Below, one piece after another: positions 55,722 to 64,000 of a stretch of DNA of 64,000 bases. The DNA is from Pilaira anomala. Taxonomy: Eukaryota > Mucoromycota > Mucoromycetes > Mucorales > Mucoraceae. The notes beneath the pieces are model-generated. The model worked only from the letters and a program-made list of their open reading frames with translations. It was not told where the DNA came from and did no database searches. The translations under genes and the position numbers were made by a program. Position 1 is the first letter of the stretch; every line of letters starts with the position of its first letter. The DNA is taken from contig JAIXMQ010000060.1 of NCBI GenBank assembly GCA_025716855.1, positions 62,001 to 126,000 of the forward strand, in the 5' to 3' direction.

Positions 55722-57284
55722 ATGGGTTTATGTCATTCCTCCGAAGAAGACAACCACGAACATCAACGTAGTAATGAGATTGATAAGTTGATTGAAAAAG
55801 AAAAAAGCCACAAAGAAAAAGAATGCAAGATTTTACTCTTGGGTATTTTTTGAAGAATATAATGTTATATATATATATATATATTTGAATTACAAACTAA
55901 ACTTGTTTTCAATATTTTTAAAGGTTCGGGCGAGTCAGGGAAGTCAACCTTGTTAAAACAGATGAAAATTATAAATTTAAATGGATATACGAAAGACGAG
56001 TTATTTACCTGGAGAGCAACAGTTTATCGTAACGTAGTTGAGTCAGCACAGACAATAGTTCAAACAATATCTGAATTGGGATTATCGTACGAGAAACCCG
56101 AATTAAATGTAATACTAGATACGAATGTGAATTCTTTAAAATATAAACTTATATTTCTATGTTTATATGTACAATTTATAGGATAATGTAGATCGAATAT
56201 TAGCTTATAGAGTTTCAGGAAATCCCAAGAGTCAGTTGAGTCCAGAAATTATTGCGTTAGTCAAATTATTGTGGCAAGACCCTGTAGTCACTTCATGCTA
56301 TTCTAAAAGAGAGAATGGGTTATATTTGATGGACTCTGCACCATAGTAAGTAATAATATCAAAATAATATATATATATATGTGTGTGTAATACTAAAGAT
56401 GAAATAGCTTTTTTGATTCACTTGATCGTATAGGTCAGGCAAATTATGTACCTAATGAACAAGATGTCTTGCGGGCAAGATTGAAGACTACAGGAATTAC
56501 CGAAATACAATTTCAATTGGGAGGTTTATTAATACAGTAAGTGTATATAAATATAAAAAATTATAAATATACAAAAAAAAAGACAAGTAATTAAACATGT
56601 GAATATAATTCCTTTTTAAGTATGTTTGATGTTGGTGGACAACGCTCAGAACGGAAAAAATGGATCCACTGTTTTGACGCAGTGACATCTGTAATTTTCT
56701 GTGTAGCATTAAGTGAGTACGATCAAGTTTTATTGGAAGAATCTAATCAGGTAAGGTAATATAATGGATAAATATTTAAAATATTAATAGTATCTGTGTA
56801 GAATCGAATGTTGGAAAGTTTGGCTCTATTTGAATCTATTGTAAACAGTAGATGGTTTATTCATTCTTCAATTATGCTATTTTTAAACAAGGTTGATATT
56901 TTTAAAGCCAAAATTACAGCTGCACCACTTGAGAATTACTTTCCTGATTATGGTGGAGGAAACGACGCAAATAAAGCTGCTAAATATATACTCTGGCGAT
57001 TCTTGCAGTGTAACAGAAACAAACTGAATATCTATCCTCAGTAAGTTTAAGATATTTTTTTTTTTTTTTCGTTTATTCTTTTCATTAATTTTTATATATT
57101 TATTTTTTCTACCAGTCTTACACAAGCTACTGATACCTCAAATGTAATGTCTATTTACTTGTTTTGTTAATTTTTCTTTTTTTTTTATTGACTTTCCTAT
57201 TTTTATTACTAGATACGATTTGTCTTTGCTGCTGTGAAAGAAACCTTATTACAAAATGCTTTGAGGGATTCTGGCATGTTGTAA
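55722..57284 (+). CDS. Heterotrimeric G protein alpha subunit
   Basis: Eight exons (55722-55842, 55924-56108, 56182-56345, 56408-56536, 56621-56750, 56802-57040, 57116-57143, 57213-57284) give about 355 aa, the standard length. MGLCHSS carries the myristoylation Gly and an adjacent palmitoylation Cys. The GTPase boxes are GSGESGKST (P-loop), RARLKTTGI (switch I), [12 protein letters not shown] (switch II) and NKVD. The G5 loop reads TQATDT where TCATDT is usual. The C-terminus is NALRDSGML. It should couple to 7-TM receptors and cycle GTP. Fungi of this group have many G-alpha paralogues, and I cannot assign a subgroup. Confidence 0.95.
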
Positions 57285-58386
57285 CAACTAATATTTTAAT
57301 TTTTAATTTGTATATTTCCTAATTCTATCTAATAATTCCACACACTTTTCTCACCTTCTTAATACTTGAAAAATTTTACTATTTATTATCTATAGTTTTT
57401 TTTCTATTACTATATATCATCTCAACTTCTTTCGCTTATACCTTCATTTTAATGATTTCAAAAAATAAAGATCACTTGATAGAATTGGCAAGTTATTTTA
57501 ATTTCGAATTAACAGCGCTTATTTAAAATTATTTCTGACTCAAACATTAGCCGCTCCACTTTCTTTTTTGGTGCACGCATTATATTAGATTTATAATTTT
57601 ATTCATTAATATATTCACCATTTACACTTTTCTTTTAATATACAACAAGTTTTTATGCAAAGGAAAGGCTTGAACCTTTAATTTAAAAGAGTGAAACAGT
57701 CGGTTTAAACTACTGTAAAAGTCAAAACGCAAAAAAAAAAATCCTTGGGAGCGATGATCATTCGAAGCAGTGAAAAAAAAAAAAATCCGCGCAACATATT
57801 ACACAAACTCATAAAAGAATACCCCAACCTTTTATTACTGACTTTATCAAAATTTCCTCGGCACAAATCAACTTGGAAAAATAAAGAAGTGTTTTAGACT
57901 ATCATATAATAGCAAACGTAAAGTGCACTTATTATCTTCAACTGACACATATAGTTGATTGTACACTTTTTTTTTTTTTTTTCACGAAAAAAAGTGACCG
58001 CTTCCAATATAAATTTAAGGCTTATTATCTTTGGGCGGAGAAACTTAATTTTTTAAAAAAAAAGTATAAATACAGGGTGCAAAACGCAGAAAGTTGTTTT
58101 ATTCTTTAACAACGCAAAAATCACCAGTTGAAATAAAAAGCATTCGTGTGAGATGGTTACCTCGGTAATTATCGTTGAAACATCGAAATCGTCAAACAAT
58201 TGAAGATTACCTATTAACACACGAGATGGGTGCACAGAATGGTTAGGATTGGTCTTCGTACCAGCTTATGGCATTATGTGCAATTTTGTGGGTTTCATTT
58301 TAAACTTTTATCTAAATAATTAAAACGAAAAATTTTCTTCATTTTTTTTTAAAAAAAAAAACTTGTTTATTAAAATTACATATCCA
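57285..58386. other. Intergenic between convergent G-alpha and TFIIIC-like genes
   Basis: AT-rich spacer. A stretch at about 57655-57735 on the minus strand has a GGTTCAAGCC T-loop-like element and a CTTTTAA anticodon-like loop, but no closed cloverleaf, so no tRNA is called. Confidence 0.4.
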
Positions 58387-58959
58387 TTAAAAAACCTCTG
58401 TCAATACATCATTTCTATCACCTCGTCTTTTCGCTTCTTCTGTTTCTTCATTCTGTTCTACAGTACGTTCTTTTTTAGGCTCTAACGAAACCATATCCAT
58501 CTTGATGATAGTTTCAGTAGAACACTCGTATTTTAATATCGACTTTTTTTGATTTGGTATAGCACCTAGTTGAGTGAAATGACCTGTTTCGATTTGCCTT
58601 TCACCTATCTCGAACATCAGGTGTGAACCTATCGTTTCATCCACTTCACCTTCGAATGTCAAGTTACCTATCTGTACATATGGTTCCCCTTCTTCTAGTC
58701 CCTACGATATAAATTGTTTATTAGCTTTCAAGTGGACCCTTCGTTTTTCTTAACTCTCAAAATACTTGCTATAATTCTACAACCACCTGTTTTTTCGTTC
58801 ATCTCTTCAATGAATTCAGAAGTTACAGCCTTTCCCAAGTCAAACACTACATATGTTGTCTACTAGCTTTACTGATCAGCAAACTTTCTTAGGATCAACT
58901 CACTTCACTCCCTCTCTTTCTCTCCTTTATACCTCTTCTTCATACTCTGAGTCGCTCAT
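58387..58959 (-). CDS. Small TFIIIC subunit (GTF3C6/tau55 C-terminal/Sfc7 type)
   Basis: Three exons (58959-58933, 58859-58755, 58701-58387) give about 148 aa starting MSDSEYEEE. The core YVQIGNLTFEGEVDETIGSH followed by LMFEIGE matches the TFIIIC subunit-6 domain, a short beta-barrel-like module that pairs with the tau95/GTF3C5 subunit in Pol III initiation. The acidic, Lys/Glu-rich C-terminus is not conserved. The second intron uses a GTTAAG donor at 58754 and has a GCTAAT branch-like site. The upstream part (FDLGKAVTSEFIEEM) is less certain than the core. Confidence 0.7.
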
Positions 58960-60495
58960 GCTTTGTATTTGTTTTATTGAATCAAGATAGTTCTCTTGAA
59001 AAGAAGTTTTCACAGTGTTTGTATAGGTGCCTTTCCAACAGTCACGCTGTGTTTCAATGGATTTTCATATCGTTTTTGAATCATTTGAAGCACTTTTTAA
59101 GAATAAAAGGACTAGAAGAAAAAAGGGTTCAATTACAAAGATAGCATCATTTAGTACCATTTCAAGAAATAAATAAAATACAATAAAAACTTTTTCTACT
59201 AAGCGAGAAACAACGATCGCTATAACATAAATCAACAATAGATTCATTTTAGTGCCGCTTTACAGAACCGAAGTTTTGTTTATTAACGTCATGTGTAATA
59301 ATTGTTCAGTCCTTATGATAAACCAAAATGGAAAAGTAGCGCCAAATCAAGTATTCATTAGAGGTGATGACATACTAAAATCTCTCCTTACTTGTAATTA
59401 TTATACCATGACTAAAATGCGTTGGTAATAAAATGAAAGCAACACAAATAAATAAGGCAATTGCTTCACAAGAGTGCAACCACCAAAAGAATCATACTGG
59501 ATTTCCCATTGTTTTTGGGACTTAGTTTGCATCTTTTTGCATCTACAATCACTCAAAGTAGTCTCGGAGACAGAATCTATTATCCTAAGTGTCAATAAAT
59601 TTGGTTTCTTTTGATACGTGTGTTGTCTATAAATATCCTACAACCATCATGTTTGGTTGTTTTCCTTAGGATATGCCTTTATTCATTGGAATCAACTACA
59701 GTAATTTTATTTCAAGTCTTTTTTTTTAAAAAAAAACAAGTAATTTTTAAGCTGTCGAAACATAGACGATGTGCTGAATGGTTCATGGTGTAATGATTTT
59801 ACAACAAGTAAATGCAACTAAGCTTTTATTCCTTGAGATATCAATTACTACTTTTCTTAGTAGATAAAATCAAATATATATATATATATATAATATAGTA
59901 TTAGTTATCCATCAGTCCTTTTTTTTTTCTTCTTTATCAACAGATGATAAATTTATCTTTTAACACTACGCTTACCGTATAAGATATCGCCTCTGTTGTC
60001 GCTATTTACAAAATAATTAGTTCTATTTCTAATCCCTTTTGTCATTTAACCAAGATATATTTGGCATTAACTCGCATAAAGATGAGCTATTATTATAAAT
60101 ATGTCTCAGAGATGCTGTTTATTTACAGAGTTGCCTCTTTTTGGACAATATACTGCGACCAACATGTGTGTTCAGTTATGTTCTTCCAGTGAAATGGGGT
60201 TTTTATTATTTGATTTTGACATGCAGAATTTCACATTCAAAAATGAGAAAATCAAAGCTGGTTAGAGAAACTCATATAAAATAATTGAAAAAGTATGGTA
60301 TTCAAAAATGAGATACGAGATGCATCATCATGTATTGGTTAGTTAATGTAATTGCTTAAGTTATAAAATACAGACAAGTTTTTTTTATCAGTCCCAAAAA
60401 CCAGTAACCAGCTTGATAAATGCTGTTAAAATACCTTTTTTTCTTCTTCTTCTTTGTTCTTTCTTCTTTCTTGACAATTTCTCCCCTGAGTTAAA
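58960..60495. other. Intergenic upstream of the Fanzor-like pseudogene
   Basis: AT-rich. A short coding-like piece at about 60124-60260 (plus), after a TTTACAG acceptor-like site, reads LPLFGQYTATNMCVQLCSSS then stops. It may belong to an old element. No intact gene. Confidence 0.4.
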
Positions 60496-62660
60496 ATGGA
60501 GGGATCTGTTGAACAATATACCTCTGTAAGTATTTTTAACAAGTTTAAATGTATTATTTTGCTCACATTTATTTTCACAGGTGAATAGATTATCAATAAA
60601 TACTGATGATGATAGTAAAAAGATTATGACTCTAAAGTCTTCAATTACTGGAATAGGATGGGAACCTCAATATCTTTTTATTTTGAAAAAACTCATTCAT
60701 GACGTTCATATTATCGTTATATATACGTACTCTTTTACAATATACATATTTATCCAAGGGATTAATCTTAATTTGGAAGAGTATGCAGTCCAAGGTTTTT
60801 ACAAGGAAGTGTTCCTAGTATCACTTTTATATAGTAAATAAAGTGTAAATGTTAATAGACTATCAGGCAAAGTAAAGACATATATAGAGATGATAAACAA
60901 GTATAAGGCATCGAATTGTAGAGAGTCATAATTCACGCCAATCAAACTACCCTATACTCAAAAAATAGCCTCATATGAAGCTACAAAATTACAAACTACA
61001 ATCACTAAAGATTTTGGAAATAAGCTGAGAATGGTTGTCAATAAACTGATTGGACTGAAACACCGTATCTAACAATTGATTAGCAATTTGAAAAAGCAAG
61101 GCTACTTAAAAGAGGAAACTAAAGCCAAAATTAAAAGTAACATTCAAGAACCTGTTACTCAACTTAAACTAGCTATTTCATTAAGAGATATCAGACGAAT
61201 CCCAAAGGAATTCCAAGATCAAAAGGCTATTATCAACTATATTAAGGACATATTTTCTGCTTATCTTGAAACTTAGAATTTTAAAAAAGATTCCATTTAT
61301 TATGATGCTGTAGAAAATCCGGGAAAACACTTGCTTGCTTATTTTAAACTAGCAGAGATATGCGAGGCTAACAAGTTCAAATTATTCCAATGCTTTCCTG
61401 TAAGAAAGACTTTTATTCCATCATATATGACTATTCATACTATGATATTGAACAATCATATTTTGACAAATTCCTAAAGAAGCAAATTGGATAAAGGGTA
61501 TATCTGGGGGAAAGTCCTAAATATATCTTCAAAACCTTTCAAAATCAAGGCCTAGACAGCTCCATAAAGTTCAGAGGAATTATAATGACAAATGGCATAG
61601 ATATTTCTGTAATAAAACAAAATTTCGTCACATCTAAAGGTGGTACAAGTAATCCCAAGGCCAGTTTAGTGGAAGAAGAATTCAAATATATTGAACAAAT
61701 CCCCAATGAAGAACTACGATCTACAGATGGAAAATGAGTATTCATTGATCCTGGTCGACGTGATCTAATTTATTGTATGCACGAAGATAGCACAGTCAAT
61801 AATAATAAAAAAAATTTACAGGTACACGAGAAATCAAAAAGCAAAGGAAACATATAATCAACAAAATTTAAAAAGCTGCGGCAACAGTTGAAACCAAGAG
61901 ACATTCAAGATTGCGGGACAAACTCAGCAAGTGCTCGCCACTCACAGTAAGAAAGGAACATTTGTTGAATACTTAAAGACTAGAGTTGAAGGTAATCCTA
62001 AGATACAAGATTACTATTCAAATGAAGACGTAGAGAAGGATAAGAGGAAGAAAGACTTAAACCTTTAGAAAGATGAAGCTCAGTGCCCATACCAATAAAA
62101 TTCAATCAACCAAACGTTTATCAAAAAACATCAAAAAAAGTTTGGAAAGGATTGTATCTTAATTTTGGGAAACTGGTCTGCTTCTAGCACAAGGTTTCGC
62201 GAGCCCATTCAAGGAAATGGATTAAGAAATAGTTTGCGAAAAGAAGGGTTTAAAGTTTATTTATTTTGGATGAGCTCAAAACTTCTAGTATCTGTGTCCT
62301 TCTTGTGAAAACAAGCTAGCAACTTTTAAAGAATGCATTAATCCAAGGTTATACCGACGTTCAAATAATCCAAAAGTAACTTACCATGGGATTTTAAGGT
62401 ATTTCTTACATAATTTACACTAATGAAAAGTTTAAATAGCTTGTATTTTAGATGTTTAAATCAAAACTGTTTGAAGAAACAGGCATTAACTGAAAAGGAT
62501 CAAGAGAGTATAAAGTATCGATTATAGAACAGGGACTTTGCTGCTGTATTAAATTTTAGGAAGATCGTAATTAGCTTAAGGACTACATCCCAGAAACCTG
62601 CGATATTCTTGAGAAGTCAAAAGAAAAAACTATGACCCGATTAAACTGGGGAAAAAAACA
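60496..62660 (+). pseudogene. Fanzor/TnpB-like RuvC nuclease gene, inactivated
   Basis: A start at 60496 (MEGSVEQYTS), a GTAAGT donor at 60526 and an acceptor at 60579-60580 lead into LKSSITGIGWEPQY and LIHDVHIIV. Helical segments follow (FGNKLRMVVNKL; ISLRDIRRIPKEF). The C-terminal nuclease signatures are in order: RuvC-I VFIDPGRRDLIYCMHED (Asp codon 61747), ILILGNWSASSTRF (about 62155-62195), a zinc ribbon CPSC (62295-62306) with its second half C-LNQN-C (62453-62470) after an intron, and RuvC-III NRDFAAVLNFRKI (Asp codon 62534). At least six stops or frameshifts interrupt it. Fanzors are eukaryotic relatives of TnpB, known to be RNA-guided nucleases in some fungi. I cannot see terminal inverted repeats or a guide RNA. 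Confidence 0.75.
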
Positions 62661-62899
62661 ATAATTATCCTCCTTAGTTATCGCTTTGGAAAACCTTGAT
62701 ACAGGTAAAGCCTTAAAATGTCTATGTAAGAATCACATTACTAGCTAATTCTTAGCTTTTAAATTTTTTCCATATTAATTCCCAAAATAGTGGGAAACTC
62801 TGTAGGTCCGTATAACCCCAATAAAAAAAAAATGAATTTGCTTCCCGCGGAATAAAAAAAAAAAAAAAGGGGAGACATGTGGTGCCTCAAAACTCTTCC

Positions 62900-62967
62900 C
62901 CACACACATACACACACACACATACACACACACACACACACACACGCACGCACTCACTCACACATAT
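62900..62967. repeat. (CA)n microsatellite
   Basis: Interrupted CA/TG repeat of about 68 nt upstream of the lipase gene. Open frames rich in Cys/Val or His/Thr here are artefacts. Confidence 0.95.
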
Positions 62968-63132
62968 ATAGAAACAAATTGTTTTTTTTTAAAAATCTTG
63001 TTTATTATTTCTTTCTTTCCTTTCTAAACTTTTTCTTCTTCTTCTTCTTCTACAAGTCTAGAGATAGAGAGATAAAGAGAAAAAAAAAACAAGAAAGGTT
63101 AGTCAATGATAAAGTAAGAAAAAAGTTATTAA

Positions 63133-64000
63133 ATGGCACAAGGAAGAAACCGAATATACTTTGCAATTGCGTTTCTTATTTCCTCCATTCCTGCTTTATT
63201 TGCTATATATGCCTTACAAGATAATCTCACATTCCTAAGTACCATTCTATTTGCCTTGTCATTCATTAGTATGGGACTTTCTACTTTTCTTTTTCTCGGT
63301 TACAAGACAGTTAAACACGGTACTCCCATGATATTTACATTATTAGCAACTATCAGTAGATGGTTAGCTCCTTTCACTCGTTACTTATCAAGAACTACTG
63401 TTATTGGACCTATATTTTCAATGGTGATTCGGTCCTGTTTCTTTTTGGGATTTATGGTATTACTTATGAGTGATCATCTTGTTCGAGCTATGCTTCGATG
63501 TCTAGTAGGTAGACATCCATCCAAGCGAAACTATTGTAAATATCTATTCACATATATATCTGTTTATTATTAAAAATGACCAATTTTTTTTTTTTTAGCT
63601 ATCACTAACGCAATGGATCCACGTATTGAATTATTTGATGATTCAATCCCGAGAACAAAACATTTGGAAAATAGTGAGCTGTTCAAGCAACGTAAACAGT
63701 TGCGCATGACAGATGAACATAATGGCCCTGAATCACGTGAACTTACATCCCTATTAAAGCGACCAAAATATTCGGTTCCTTTAGCATATACCCTTTCAGT
63801 AGCAAGTAAACTTGTTTATGAAGATGTAGAAGTGATTAAATATGAACTTAAAAAAGCAGGATTTGATGTAGACAGTACTTTCCGTCCTATAGCGTACAAG
63901 GTGGGGTAAAATAAAATAGGGAAACGTTGCACAAAACGTATATTATAATATTTACATTAACTTCTTACAAAACTAGAACATTTGTGCATTTATTACCGAA
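63133..64000 (+). CDS. Class-3 lipase with N-terminal membrane region, 5' part
   Basis: Exon 1 (63133-63535) starts MAQGRNRIYFAIAF and encodes about four hydrophobic helices (FLISSIPALFAIYAL, TILFALSFISMGLSTFLF, TPMIFTLLATI, CFFLGFMVLLM). Exon 2 (63599-63900) holds SVPLAYTLSVASKLVYEDVEVI and FDVDSTFRPIAYK, the entry to a fungal lipase class-3 alpha/beta-hydrolase. After an intron with a GTGGGG donor, an acceptor at 63975-63976 begins exon 3 with NICAFITE, which fits the next beta strand of that fold. The catalytic GxSxG lies beyond the window. Membrane-anchored class-3 lipases of this type hydrolyse acylglycerols in ER or lipid-droplet contexts (family inference). Confidence 0.82.

Noticed and set aside
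57655..57735. tRNA-like segment on the minus strand with GGTTCAAGCC
   Set aside because: Acceptor and anticodon stems do not close, so at best a tRNA relic.
60124..60260. Possible exon with LFGQYTATNMCVQL
   Set aside because: Isolated short frame with no donor or partner exon. It could be chance or an element fragment.
2142..62967. CRISPR-like arrays
   Set aside because: All tandem repeats found are microsatellites or coding minisatellites without regular unique spacers.

Overview
This is a eukaryotic window, most likely from a mucoralean (Mucoromycota) fungus. The AT-rich intergenic DNA has long A/T homopolymers. Introns are short (mostly about 50-100 nt) with GTAAGT/GTAAAA-type donors and TAG/AAG acceptors. 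The protein set is fungal: SCAP, a Mga2/Spt23-like factor, a siderophore MFS transporter, Trk, Cbf5, eIF3g and a G-alpha subunit. All gene models were assembled by eye from open frames and splice sites. Reading phase was checked across every junction, but the models are predictions.

Layout. 1-2.1 kb: the 5' end of a USP12/46-type deubiquitinase, a DUF2470+TMEM254-like membrane protein, and a tiny four-exon gene matching the prefoldin-like protein ASDURF (all minus). 3.9-13.7 kb: a GCK-III kinase, DDI1, a Mga2/Spt23-like TIG/ankyrin factor and eIF3g (all minus). 16.9-21.4 kb: a siderophore-iron transporter and an AIF/FSP1-like oxidoreductase, convergent, with iron-type GATA motifs upstream of both. 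23.4-32.4 kb: a CDF zinc transporter, SCAP, a decayed arrestin copy and the live arrestin-like gene. 35.3-48.3 kb: an unrecognised Ser/Thr-rich protein, a single-pass membrane protein, Rae1/Gle2, Cbf5, Trk and an NBR1-type autophagy receptor. 48.7-54.4 kb: tRNA-Asn, a nearly complete GC-richer LINE retrotransposon, then tRNA-Met. 55.7-59 kb: a G-alpha subunit and a small TFIIIC subunit. 60.5-62.7 kb: a broken Fanzor/TnpB-like RuvC nuclease gene. 63.1 kb to the end: a class-3 lipase with an N-terminal membrane region, cut by the window edge.

The most notable items are the Fanzor-type pseudogene (eukaryotic relative of the RNA-guided nuclease TnpB), the ASDURF homologue lying only 50 nt upstream of another same-strand gene, the LINE abutting a tRNA gene with overlapping stop-start ORFs, the decayed tandem arrestin duplicate, and very small coding exons (14 nt, 5 nt and an ATG-only exon). 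The host genes are mostly independent housekeeping and signalling genes. Two lipid-sensing regulators (SCAP and Mga2-like) and an iron-related convergent pair are the only functional groupings I can argue for.
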